NCBI GenBank assembly: GCA_011390235.1
Contig: JAABSS010000446.1
Location: 1-10,338 of the forward strand
Source of the DNA: Desulfotignum sp.
GTDB lineage: Bacteria; Desulfobacterota; Desulfobacteria; Desulfobacterales; Desulfobacteraceae
DNA length: 10,338 nt
Direction: 5' to 3'
Shown here: positions 1-6,664 of the stretch, in pieces
How positions within the stretch are numbered: the stretch's first letter is position 1
Layout: each line of letters starts with the position of its first letter
Position numbers and translations under genes: made by a program
The notes under the pieces: generated by a model
The model's database searches: none
Told to the model about the DNA's origin: nothing
The model's input: only the letters and a program-made list of their open reading frames with translations

Positions 1-1122
1 ATGGAAAAATTTCAGCCCTATACCGTGCTTGCCGTTGATGACAACCTGTTGAACTTAAAGATGATTGAAAAATCCCTTTCCAGGGAGGGGTATCAGATTT
101 TTATTGCCGGTAACGGGTCGGAAGGCCGGACCATTGCCAGAGAAAAACACCCTGACCTGATTCTGCTGGATATTGAAATGCCCGGGGAAAACGGGTTTGA
201 GGTGCTCAAAAAATTAAAAGAAGACGCGGTCACCAATCCGATTCCCGTGATTTTTCTCACCGGTATCAGTGATGTGAATGCCAAACTCAAGGGGTTTGAT
301 CTCGGGGCAGTGGACTATATCACCAAACCGTTTCACCCGCTTGAGGTGCTGGCCAGGGTCCGGATTCATCTCAAACTTTCCATTGCCACCAACTCTTTGA
401 TTCAAAATCAGGCCGCAAAACTGCTGCAGGTGACCCAGGCCCAGTCCGCCATGCTTCCTGTGCCGGAAAATTATCCCGCTGCACGGTTCGGGGTGTATTA
501 TAAATCCCTGCAGGAGGCAGGCGGGGATTTTTACGATATTCTGAACATCAGTGATCACATCACCGGGTATTTTGTGGCAGATTTTTCCGGGCATGATATT
601 AAAACCAGTTATTTGACAGCATCGGTTAAAGCCCTGCTCGCACAGAATTGCACGCCTTTGTACTCTCCCAGAGAAAGCATGAAAATGGTCAATGCCGTGC
701 TCAGAGAAATCCTGCCCGGGGGCAAATATCTGACAGCCTGTTACCTGCATATGAACCGGTCCACCATGACCATGACGCTTGTCAATGCCGGTCATCCCCC
801 TGCAGCATGTCTGCCGGTCCAGGGGGACGCGTACCTGGTTGCTTCCCATGGGGATGTTCTTGGCATGTTTTCTGACGCGCATTTTGGTGTATCCCGGATC
901 AAGGTATCCAAAGGAGACCGGTTTTTTGTGTATTCAGACGGGCTGGTGGAGTCTGTGGGGAAAAAAATAAACTGGGCAGCAGGGGCCCGCAGACTCCTGC
1001 CTCTTTTCAAGGATCTGCGGAGATTTTCCTTTGCAGATGCGCCTGGACAATTGGTAGGGTATTTGTCTGCTGAAAGCAACAGCCCGGAAGATGACATTGT
1101 GGTGCTTTGTATAGAGGTGTGA
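1..1122 (+). CDS. Response regulator with PP2C-type (RsbU/SpoIIE) serine phosphatase output
   Basis: This 373-residue cytoplasmic protein joins a receiver to a serine/threonine phosphatase. Residues about 7-125 form the receiver: acidic pocket D13/D14, phosphoacceptor D57 in LLDIEMPG, T87 and K109 in ITKPF. Residues about 126-155 form a helical linker ending in the QAQSAMLP motif common just before RsbU-type phosphatase domains. Residues about 160-373 form the PP2C/SpoIIE domain, with GGDFYD (D176, D179), ADFSGHD (D194), YSDGLVE (D313) and a closing DDIVVL (D364/D365), so the metal-binding acids appear complete. Family knowledge: such proteins dephosphorylate a STAS-domain anti-anti-sigma factor when the receiver is phosphorylated. 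The RsbW-like kinase gene starts 5 bases downstream, which fits partner switching, but no STAS gene is in view. The ATG is at base 1, so upstream signals and a possible longer N-terminus cannot be judged; the receiver fold begins normally for this start. Confidence 0.93.
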   Translation: MEKFQPYTVLAVDDNLLNLKMIEKSLSREGYQIFIAGNGSEGRTIAREKHPDLILLDIEMPGENGFEVLKKLKEDAVTNPIPVIFLTGISDVNAKLKGFDLGAVDYITKPFHPLEVLARVRIHLKLSIATNSLIQNQAAKLLQVTQAQSAMLPVPENYPAARFGVYYKSLQEAGGDFYDILNISDHITGYFVADFSGHDIKTSYLTASVKALLAQNCTPLYSPRESMKMVNAVLREILPGGKYLTACYLHMNRSTMTMTLVNAGHPPAACLPVQGDAYLVASHGDVLGMFSDAHFGVSRIKVSKGDRFFVYSDGLVESVGKKINWAAGARRLLPLFKDLRRFSFADAPGQLVGYLSAESNSPEDDIVVLCIEV

Positions 1123-1127
1123 CAGTT

Positions 1128-1583
1128 ATGCCCCGGAAAATTGAAAAATTTGAAATATACCAGACAAACACTGCCATCAATATTTTATTTTCTTCCTGCC
1201 TGAAAAATATTGATGCGGTGTGCCAGGTTGTTACCAAATATCTTTTGTGCCGGCTGTCTGCGCTTCGCAGATCTGATTATCTGTTTGCCGTTAATCTTGT
1301 CATGCGGGAAGCATTAACCAATGCAGTGCTCCATGGCAATAAAAATGATCTTACAAAAGATGTCAGGTTTGTATTAAAAATCGTTGGGAATACCTCTATT
1401 CACCTGGAAATTGAAGACCAGGGCAAGGGATTTGACTGGCGAAAATACCAGGGGTTCGCATTACCGGCTTCAACGGAACATGGCAGGGGAATTTCTATTA
1501 TGGAAACCTATTTTACAAGGTATGTATATAATGAAAAAGGAAACAAACTGTTTTTGCAAATGGATTTCATCTCCCAGATTTAA
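1128..1583 (+). CDS. RsbW-like serine kinase / anti-sigma-type HATPase
   Basis: A 151-residue protein of the HATPase_c_2 (RsbW/SpoIIAB-like) group, with ATP-site motifs in order: N-box REALTNAVLHGN (E61, N65, H69), G1 box EDQGKGFDW (D97, G99, G101) and G2-like EHGRGISIM (G119, G121). Members phosphorylate STAS-domain antagonists or bind sigma factors. Here it probably opposes the phosphatase encoded just upstream, giving a kinase/phosphatase pair acting on an antagonist encoded elsewhere (inference). The ATG at 1128 is chosen because an AGAGG sits about 10 bases upstream and the protein then begins in the usual way. In-frame TTG 1107 and GTG 1119 lie inside the end of the upstream gene and are less likely. 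The spacing of 5 bases implies cotranscription. By eye the gene is more AT-rich than its neighbours. Whether it binds a sigma factor cannot be read from the sequence. Confidence 0.85.
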   Translation: MPRKIEKFEIYQTNTAINILFSSCLKNIDAVCQVVTKYLLCRLSALRRSDYLFAVNLVMREALTNAVLHGNKNDLTKDVRFVLKIVGNTSIHLEIEDQGKGFDWRKYQGFALPASTEHGRGISIMETYFTRYVYNEKGNKLFLQMDFISQI

Positions 1584-1611
1584 TTGTAGCGTAACAGATT
1601 TCTAATACGAT
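1584..1611 (+). promoter_or_regulatory. Candidate promoter for phoU
   Basis: TTGTAG at 1584-1589 and TACGAT at 1606-1611 are separated by 16 bases, in the 143-base gap before phoU. Each hexamer matches the sigma70 consensus at four of six positions or so. No convincing tandem Pho box (two CTGTCAT-type repeats 11 bases apart) accompanies it. Support is weak. Confidence 0.22.
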
Positions 1612-1726
1612 GCTAGCACAAAAAAGATAAAAAACCAGTTTGGATATGACATTCTGCACCATGGAGAACCGAGACCAAAAGTTGGGCATCCATGACAGAT
1701 GCTGTTTTTTGCTATTAGGAGGAACC

Positions 1727-2374
1727 ATGACAAATCATTTGCACCGGGCTATGGATAAAATCAAAAAGGAAATTCTTTCTCTGGGTGCCCTGGTGGAGGA
1801 CCGTTTTAAAAAATCCATTGAAGCGGTGCGCACGGAAAACCTGCAGCTGGCGCAATTTATCATAGACACGGACTTTGAAGTGGATGAACGGGAAATTGAG
1901 GTGGAGGAAGAATGCCTCAAGATCCTGGCATTGTACCAGCCTGTTGCAACGGATCTGCGCCTGATTGTTGCGGTGATCAAGATCAACAATGATCTGGAAC
2001 GTATTGCCGATTATGCCAGCAATATTGCAAGGCGGTTTATCACCTCTTCCGATGACCCGAATAAGTTTGGATATGATTATACCGCCATGGCGGAGCAGGC
2101 AGCCAAAATGCTCAAATTGAGCCTGGATGCCCTGGTGGGCATGGATGTGGAAATGGCCTATACGGTCCTGGATATGGATGAAGAAGTCAATGCCATGAGA
2201 AATGATGCCTACCGCACCATGAAGGCCGATATCCGCGAACATCCGGAAATGGTGACGGAGATTATCAATATGTATTTGATTTCCCGGCATATTGAACGCA
2301 TCGGAGACCATACCACCAATATTGCGGAAGAGGTGATCTACCTTATTGAAGGAGATATCATCCGCCATACCTGA
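1727..2374 (+). CDS. phoU: Phosphate signalling regulator PhoU
   Basis: A 215-residue all-helical cytoplasmic protein with two PhoU repeats. Each ends in the family metal-binding helix: LERIADYASNIARR at residues 90-103 and IERIGDHTTNIAEE at 189-202. PhoU represses the PhoR-PhoB pathway when phosphate is plentiful by linking the PstSCAB transporter to the histidine kinase, and its length is normal for the family. The reading frame is open back to ATG 1640, but ATG 1727 is preferred: AGGAGGA at 1717-1723 is an almost perfect Shine-Dalgarno site, and the protein then starts with MTNHLHRAMDKIKKE as expected for PhoU. phoB follows after 87 bases and a PhoR-type kinase after that. pstSCAB genes are not in the window, so the transporter must lie elsewhere. 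Confidence 0.95.
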   Translation: MTNHLHRAMDKIKKEILSLGALVEDRFKKSIEAVRTENLQLAQFIIDTDFEVDEREIEVEEECLKILALYQPVATDLRLIVAVIKINNDLERIADYASNIARRFITSSDDPNKFGYDYTAMAEQAAKMLKLSLDALVGMDVEMAYTVLDMDEEVNAMRNDAYRTMKADIREHPEMVTEIINMYLISRHIERIGDHTTNIAEEVIYLIEGDIIRHT

Positions 2375-2393
2375 TTTCGGGCACTGTTCCCGG

Positions 2394-2413
2394 GCCGCCG
2401 GCTTTTATGCGGC
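2394..2413 (+). other. Small GC-rich hairpin between phoU and phoB
   Basis: GCCGC at 2394-2398 can pair with GCGGC at 2409-2413, extended by one G-U pair, around a 10-base loop. No U-tract follows, so it is not a clear intrinsic terminator. It could weakly attenuate or protect the phoU-phoB message. The rest of the 87-base gap shows no recognisable promoter. Confidence 0.2.
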
Positions 2414-2461
2414 TGTCCGTTTGCTGCATCACCCATAAAAACGTCAAACAGGAAAAAAAAC

Positions 2462-3154
2462 ATGGCCAGAGAAACCATATTGATTGTAGATGATGAAGAA
2501 GACATCATTGAGTTGATCAAGTACAATCTGAAAAATGAAGGATATGATATCCTCACGGCATTCACCGGGGAACAGGCCATCAAGACCGCCAGGCATTCCC
2601 TACCGGATCTTATTGTTCTGGACCTCATGCTGCCGGGCATTGACGGCCTGGAGGTGACCAGGTTTTTGAAAAATTCTGCCCAGACAAAGGATCTGCCCAT
2701 TGTCATGCTGACAGCAAAGGGGGAGGAGTCGGATATTGTCACCGGCCTGGAGCTGGGGGCCAATGATTATATTTCCAAGCCCTTCAGCCCCAAAGAGCTG
2801 CTGGCAAGGATCCGTGCCATTTTGCGGCGCCGCAGGAAACATGCGCTGGATGACGCGCCCGCCGTTATCCGCCAGGTGGGAGAAATGACCATAGACCGTG
2901 CCAAACATGTGGTCACCATCCAGGGAGAAGTGGTGGACCTGACCTTGTCGGAATTTGAACTGTTGTCATTTTTGTCCGATAAAAAAGGCTGGGTATTCAC
3001 AAGAAACCAGATCATGGATGCCATTCACGGAGAAAACTATGCAGTGACAGAAAGAAGCATCGATGTGATTATCGTGGGACTGCGTAAAAAACTTAAAGGC
3101 TATGCGTCGCGTATTGAAACCGTAAGGGGCGTGGGGTACCGGTTCAAGGAGTAA
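2462..3154 (+). CDS. phoB: Phosphate regulon response regulator PhoB (OmpR family)
   Basis: A 230-residue DNA-binding response regulator. The receiver covers residues 5-120, with D10/D11, phosphoacceptor D54 in VLDLMLPG, T84 and K106 in ISKPF. A short arginine-rich linker (RRRRK, 122-126) leads to a winged-helix Trans_reg_C domain at about 138-228. The recognition helix region is VTERSIDVIIVGLRKK and the end is the typical VRGVGYRF. PhoB activates phosphate-starvation genes at Pho boxes once phosphorylated by PhoR. The name rests on position between phoU and a PhoR-type kinase as well as on sequence; on sequence alone another OmpR-family regulator (PhoP-type) would be possible. The ATG at 2462 has a modest purine-rich site (CAGGAAAA) upstream. 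Its stop, TAA 3152-3154, overlaps the ATG of a two-codon frame and leads into the micro-ORF before phoR. Confidence 0.93.
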   Translation: MARETILIVDDEEDIIELIKYNLKNEGYDILTAFTGEQAIKTARHSLPDLIVLDLMLPGIDGLEVTRFLKNSAQTKDLPIVMLTAKGEESDIVTGLELGANDYISKPFSPKELLARIRAILRRRRKHALDDAPAVIRQVGEMTIDRAKHVVTIQGEVVDLTLSEFELLSFLSDKKGWVFTRNQIMDAIHGENYAVTERSIDVIIVGLRKKLKGYASRIETVRGVGYRFKE

Positions 3155-3161
3155 TGGATTA

Positions 3162-3215
3162 ATGAACTATGCAAAAAGAGCAAACAGTTTAATTGAGAAA
3201 ATAAAAACCATATGA
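3162..3215 (+). CDS. Putative 17-codon leader ORF coupling phoB to phoR
   Basis: A micro-ORF with product MNYAKRANSLIEKIKTI starts at ATG 3162, 10 bases after AGGAG (3147-3151, the last codons of phoB), and stops with TGA 3213-3215. That TGA overlaps the phoR ATG as ATGA. phoR itself has no visible Shine-Dalgarno site (the preceding bases are A-rich), so ribosomes arriving by this micro-ORF could reinitiate on phoR. The peptide is basic and lysine-rich and matches nothing I recognise. It may matter only as a coupling device, or be chance in an A-rich spacer. Not verified by conservation. Confidence 0.35.
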   Translation: MNYAKRANSLIEKIKTI

Positions 3216-4981
3216 AAAAACAAAAACTGATCTGGCGTATTTTTCCCTTTTTTTTAATCATCATTATTGTTTCTCTCTCCCTGGAAGCCTGGTATTTCAT
3301 AAACCATTCAAGACGATTTTTTCTGGAAAACTCGGAAAAAGAACTGACCATCCGGGCCAGACTGATCCAGCTGAAACTGGCCGATGCCATGGCCAGGGGA
3401 CAGGATCGGGAACTGGATGACCTGTGCAAGCAGCTGGGTGAATCCATCCAGACACGGGTAACCATTATTCTGCCATCAGGAGAGGTGGTGGGAGATTCCT
3501 TTGCCCGGATCAAATCCATGGAAAACCATAAAAACAGGCCTGAGATTCAGACAGCCCTGCAGGGTGGAAAAGGCATGTCCGTCCGCCACAGCAGCACCCT
3601 GGATGACACCATGATGTACATTGCACTGCCTGTGATCACACCTGAAGGGGGTGTCAAAGCTGTGGTCAGAACCGCGTTTTCCATTTCTGCCATTGACAAA
3701 AATATCAACGAGATGCGCAATAAAATGTTTTTGTTTGTTGTGTTCACAGTTATTGCTGCCGCTGCTGCCTCCTTGTATGTATCGCGCAGAATCATCAGAC
3801 CGGTGGAACATATCAAGCAGGGGGCCCAGGCATTTGCCCGGGGAAATTTGTCCAACCGCCTGGCATTGCCTGATACCGAAGAACTCTCGGACCTGGCCAG
3901 GGCCATGAACCAGATGGCGCAAAATCTCGATGACCGGATCCAGGATTCCCTGGACCGCCGAAAAGAGCTGGAAGCAGTGCATTCCAGCATGCAGGAAGGG
4001 GTCATCGCCATTGGCAATGATGAGCAGATTATCACCATTAACAATGCTGCTGCCAGGATTTTCAACTTTCCCTCTGACAAGCTGAAACACCGGAACATCC
4101 TGGAGGTGGCCCGGAACTTTGAGCTCCAGACTTTTATTCAAAAAGCCCTTTCCACCCATGAACCGGTGGAGGATGACATTTTCATTCAGCGGGATGGAGA
4201 CCATATCCTCAATATCCATTCCAGTGCCCTGTGGGATGCCAGGGAAAAGCGGATGGGTACCCTGATCATTTTCCATGACATCACCCGCATCCGCCGGCTG
4301 GAGAGAATGCACAAGGACTTTGCCGCCAACGTGTCCCATGAACTCAAAACCCCGTTGACCACCATAAAAGGGTTCATTGAAACCCTTCAGGAAATGGTGG
4401 CAGACAAAAGCAAAGATGCTGCCGGGTTTTTAAAAATCATAGAAAAAAATGTCAATCGGATGATTGAACTGATCAATGACCTGCTGGCACTGTCCAGGCT
4501 TGAGCGCCTGGAGGGAACCGGAATAGAATTTGAAGAAAACCATTTGTCCACACTGATTGAAGATGCGGTGGACTCCTGCCGGGTCATGGCAGATAAAAAA
4601 CAGATGCAGATCCATGTGGACTGTCCAAATGACCTGACTGCCATGGTGGACCCCATTCTGATGGAACAGGCTATTGCAAACCTTGTGGAAAATGCCGTGA
4701 AATACAGTCCGGAAAACAAACAGGTGAACATCACCGCCAGTGAAACAGGCCAGTGGATGGATATCGCCATTACAGATTATGGAAATGGTATCAGCAAGGA
4801 GCACCTGCCGAAAATTTTCAACCGGTTTTACCGGGTGGACAAAGGCAGAAGCCGCCAGGAAGGGGGTACCGGTTTGGGACTTGCCATTGTCAAGCATATT
4901 GTTCAATACCACAACGGCCGTATCACGGTTGACTCTGTCAAGGGAAAAGGCACCACCTTTCATATATGCATCCCCTGCTGA
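3212..4981 (+). CDS. phoR: PhoR-type membrane sensor histidine kinase
   Basis: A 589-residue inner-membrane kinase, longer than E. coli PhoR (about 430) because it has a real extracytoplasmic sensor, as in Bacillus PhoR. Order: TM1 about 8-30; periplasmic sensor about 31-170; TM2 about 171-190; HAMP 191-243; PAS about 255-355; HisKA with H376 in VSHELKTPLTTIKG; HATPase with N-box NLVENAVKYS (N494), G1 DYGNGI (D522), F-box FNRFYRVD and G2 GGTGLGLAIV (551-560). All catalytic motifs are intact. It should autophosphorylate and pass phosphate to PhoB (inferred from family and adjacency). The start at ATG 3212 gives the N-terminal MKKQK anchor directly before TM1. There is no clear Shine-Dalgarno site, and translation may depend on the overlapping 17-codon ORF upstream. 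It converges with the amidohydrolase gene, with 80 bases between them. Confidence 0.93.
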   Translation: MKKQKLIWRIFPFFLIIIIVSLSLEAWYFINHSRRFFLENSEKELTIRARLIQLKLADAMARGQDRELDDLCKQLGESIQTRVTIILPSGEVVGDSFARIKSMENHKNRPEIQTALQGGKGMSVRHSSTLDDTMMYIALPVITPEGGVKAVVRTAFSISAIDKNINEMRNKMFLFVVFTVIAAAAASLYVSRRIIRPVEHIKQGAQAFARGNLSNRLALPDTEELSDLARAMNQMAQNLDDRIQDSLDRRKELEAVHSSMQEGVIAIGNDEQIITINNAAARIFNFPSDKLKHRNILEVARNFELQTFIQKALSTHEPVEDDIFIQRDGDHILNIHSSALWDAREKRMGTLIIFHDITRIRRLERMHKDFAANVSHELKTPLTTIKGFIETLQEMVADKSKDAAGFLKIIEKNVNRMIELINDLLALSRLERLEGTGIEFEENHLSTLIEDAVDSCRVMADKKQMQIHVDCPNDLTAMVDPILMEQAIANLVENAVKYSPENKQVNITASETGQWMDIAITDYGNGISKEHLPKIFNRFYRVDKGRSRQEGGTGLGLAIVKHIVQYHNGRITVDSVKGKGTTFHICIPC

Positions 4982-5004
4982 TCAGGGGCAGGGGTAACAG
5001 CATT

Positions 5005-5050
5005 GCAGAAACAGCAAGTGCAGCTTGCAGCTGCAGGAAACAGGTTGCAG
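5005..5050 (+). repeat. GCAG-rich imperfect repeat and hairpin between converging genes
   Basis: Between phoR and the amidohydrolase, TGCAGC (5019-5024) pairs with GCTGCA (5030-5035) around a 5-base loop. The flanks are imperfect direct copies of each other: GCAGAAACAGCAAGTGCAG near 5005-5023 and GCAGGAAACAGGTTGCAG at 5033-5050. No T-run follows on either strand, so a classical rho-independent terminator is not supported, though the element sits where a bidirectional stop would be useful. Confidence 0.35.
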
Positions 5051-5061
5051 GATCAGGGTTT

Positions 5062-5901
5062 TCAGGCATAGAAAAGGGCGGCGTTTTTGCCCAGCACCAT
5101 CTGCTGCTGGGCTTCACTCAGTCCTGATGCAGCAAGATCCCGGTAGTACCGGTCCGGCGGCAGCAACGGAAAATCTGTTCCCAACAGGATTTTTTCCAGA
5201 ACACCGGCCTGGGCTGCCATGGCATAAATGGCAGGGTCATATAAAAAAGGGGATGCTGCTGTGTCATACCAGATATTTTTCAAGGTCTGTTTGAGCTGTT
5301 TTTTCATGGCATGGTAAAAAAAAATGCCGCCACCCCAGTGGGCCAGGATGATCCGGTTGTCTGGAAATGTCTGGGCCAGGTGTTGAATCTGTTCCAGTGT
5401 CACAGGGGTCTTGCCGGGATAGGCATGCCCCACAGGCTCGTTGGTGTGGATCATGCACGGCAGGTTGCCCTTTTCCCGTAAGACCGCCATCACATCTTTC
5501 ATGAGATCCAGGGCCCTTTTGTCAATGCCGGACAGGTAAAAAGCAAGTTCACCTACCCCGGACAGGCCGGCATCAATACACCGGGCCGCCTCTTTGGCGG
5601 CCCCGCTCCATTCCAGGTCAAAACAGGCCAATCCCCTGATCCTGTCTGGAAATCTGTTCACACACCCAATGATATAGTCGTTGTTTGCCCGGGCATGTTC
5701 CGGGTTGCGCCAGGGAAATCCGCTGGCGCAGGCAATATCCACCCCATGCCGGTCCATGGTTTGAATCAGCTGCTCACAGGTGGCCATCTGTGCTTTGGGA
5801 TTTTTGTAAAGCAGGCTGAATTCAGGTTCCTTGTCAAAAAACCGGGACCGGTCCTGTGCAAAGATTTCAGGAAATAAGTGGGTATGGGTGTCAATGATCA
5901 T
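5062..5901 (-). CDS. Amidohydrolase-2 family metal-dependent hydrolase
   Basis: A 279-residue cytoplasmic TIM-barrel hydrolase of the amidohydrolase_2 group (COG2159, relatives of ACMSD-type decarboxylases). Visible metal or catalytic residues are the N-terminal DTHTH (H6, H8), H152 in MIHTNEP with H159 close by, H188 in ILAHWGGG and D243 in LLGTDFPLL. The length is typical and the active site looks complete. The substrate is unknown; family members hydrolyse or decarboxylate cyclic amides or carboxylates, and no neighbour points to a pathway. ATG 5901 is preferred, giving the usual MIIDTHTH start, with AAGG about 10 bases upstream; a TTG one codon earlier (5904) is also possible. The gene is transcribed away from the precorrin-2 dehydrogenase operon, whose control region it shares, and its 3' end faces phoR. 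Confidence 0.85.
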   Translation of the reverse strand: MIIDTHTHLFPEIFAQDRSRFFDKEPEFSLLYKNPKAQMATCEQLIQTMDRHGVDIACASGFPWRNPEHARANNDYIIGCVNRFPDRIRGLACFDLEWSGAAKEAARCIDAGLSGVGELAFYLSGIDKRALDLMKDVMAVLREKGNLPCMIHTNEPVGHAYPGKTPVTLEQIQHLAQTFPDNRIILAHWGGGIFFYHAMKKQLKQTLKNIWYDTAASPFLYDPAIYAMAAQAGVLEKILLGTDFPLLPPDRYYRDLAASGLSEAQQQMVLGKNAALFYA

Positions 5902-5926
5902 CAAATATCTGCCTTGTGAATTGTTA

Positions 5927-5955
5927 TTGAAAAAAACATGCTGTCAATATATAGT
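5927..5955 (+). promoter_or_regulatory. Sigma70-type promoter for the precorrin-2 dehydrogenase / hemA operon
   Basis: TTGAAA at 5927-5932 and TATAGT at 5950-5955 are separated by exactly 17 bases, each matching five of six consensus positions. Transcription would start near 5962, giving a leader of roughly 34 bases with AAGG before ATG 5996. This is one of the two best promoter matches in the window. Confidence 0.6.
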
Positions 5956-5974
5956 ATCTGTTTTGTACAAACAA
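5946..5974 (-). promoter_or_regulatory. Candidate divergent promoter for the amidohydrolase
   Basis: Read on the minus strand, TTGTTT (5974-5969) and TATATT (5951-5946) are 17 bases apart. This -10 overlaps the -10 of the opposite promoter (5950-5955), so the two could not be bound at the same time. A perfect TTGACA (minus strand, about 5948-5943) lies just downstream but lacks a good -10. Confidence 0.35.
5962..5971. promoter_or_regulatory. Perfect 10-bp palindrome, possible operator
   Basis: TTTGTACAAA is self-complementary and lies at the expected transcription start of the plus-strand promoter and within the -35/spacer of the minus-strand promoter. A dimeric regulator bound here could block both. 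The regulator is unknown; a short A/T-rich palindrome can also arise by chance. Confidence 0.3.
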
Positions 5975-5995
5975 GGGTGAACACAAGGCAGCCAA

Positions 5996-6652
5996 ATGAA
6001 ATATTTTCCGGTTTTTCTGAATGTCAAAGACCAAAACTGCCTGGTGGCCGGCGGTGGGGGCGTGGGAACCAGAAAGGCGACAACCCTTGTCCGCTCCGGT
6101 GCGCAGGTTACTGTTGTTTCAAAAAAAATGTGTGAAGAACTGGAAAAACTGCCGGGAATTGCCTTGAAAAAACGTGCTTTTCAGCCCCGGGACCTGGATG
6201 GCATGTTTCTGGTATTTGCCGCCACCAATGATGCAGAACAGAACCGGCAGATCCTGGAACATGCCAGGGCGGCAGGGGTGTTGTGCAACAGTGCGGATGC
6301 ACCTGAAGCAGGGGATTTTATTCTCCCTGCGGTTTCAAGCCGGGGGGATCTGATATGTGCTGTTTCCACCTGCGGGGCCAGCCCGGCCCTGGCCAGAAAA
6401 ATCAGACAGGATCTGGACCGGACATACGGGCCTGAATATGCCATGTTCCTGGTGCTCATGAGAGCCATCCGGAAAAAACTGCTGGCAACCGGCCATGATC
6501 CGGACGGCCATAGAATGGTTTTCAGACAGGTGATGGAAAAAAATGTGCCGGCCCTGATTGCGGCCAGAGACATCGCTGCCATTGATACCATCCTGTTTGA
6601 TTTGCTGGGCAGCGGATTTTCTTTTCAGGATCTGACATCACAGGAGGGATAA
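5996..6652 (+). CDS. Precorrin-2 dehydrogenase / siroheme-branch enzyme (SirC/CysG-N/Met8 type)
   Basis: A 218-residue soluble enzyme that oxidises precorrin-2 to sirohydrochlorin with NAD+; some relatives also insert Fe. The N-terminal Rossmann fold shows CLVAGGGGVGTRK (glycines 19-24) after the family-typical MKYFPVFLNVK. The middle has FAATNDAEQN, then NSADAPEAGDFILPAVSSRGDL and the STCGASPALARKIR segment. D101 aligns with the catalytic aspartate of CysG (D104) and Met8p. The C-terminal part is the helical dimerisation region. It lacks the methyltransferase domain of full CysG, so SUMT activity must come from another gene. It is first in an operon with an HemX/CcsA-like protein and hemA. 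ATG 5996 follows ACAAGGCAGCC. Siroheme serves dissimilatory and assimilatory sulfite reductases and, in sulfate reducers, the siroheme-dependent heme route. Confidence 0.9.
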   Translation: MKYFPVFLNVKDQNCLVAGGGGVGTRKATTLVRSGAQVTVVSKKMCEELEKLPGIALKKRAFQPRDLDGMFLVFAATNDAEQNRQILEHARAAGVLCNSADAPEAGDFILPAVSSRGDLICAVSTCGASPALARKIRQDLDRTYGPEYAMFLVLMRAIRKKLLATGHDPDGHRMVFRQVMEKNVPALIAARDIAAIDTILFDLLGSGFSFQDLTSQEG

Positions 6653-6664
6653 ACACAACACATT

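Larger units (their letters stand above)
5909..5991. repeat. 10-bp inverted repeat over both divergent ribosome binding sites
   Basis: CTGCCTTGTG at 5909-5918 and CACAAGGCAG at 5982-5991 are perfect reverse complements, separated by 63 bases. The left copy is the minus-strand Shine-Dalgarno region of the amidohydrolase; the right copy is the Shine-Dalgarno region (AAGG) of the precorrin-2 dehydrogenase. The match ends sharply on both sides, so no longer palindrome is present. Confidence 0.5.

Noticed and set aside
214..882. Long minus-strand open frame opposite the PP2C domain (222 residues)
   Set aside because: No recognisable domain, and it lies wholly opposite a well-supported gene; it mirrors the codon bias of the plus-strand gene.
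1646..1698. ATGACA at 1646 and ATGACAG at 1692 as Pho box half-sites upstream of phoU
   Set aside because: They are 46 bases apart rather than the 11-base tandem spacing of a Pho box, and no second half-site is next to either.
1640..1726. N-terminal extension of PhoU from ATG 1640 (29 extra residues)
   Set aside because: The extension has no PhoU-like content, and the near-perfect AGGAGGA just before ATG 1727 marks the real start.
2394..2413. Intrinsic terminator between phoU and phoB
   Set aside because: The stem is only 5-6 bp and no U-tract follows; kept only as a weak hairpin.
3476..4339. 287-residue minus-strand open frame opposite phoR
   Set aside because: Rich in His, Gly and Gln with no motif, typical of an antisense shadow of a real coding region.
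5025..5294. Plus-strand 89-residue frame after phoR
   Set aside because: It overlaps the 3' half of the amidohydrolase on the other strand and has low-complexity, non-family content.
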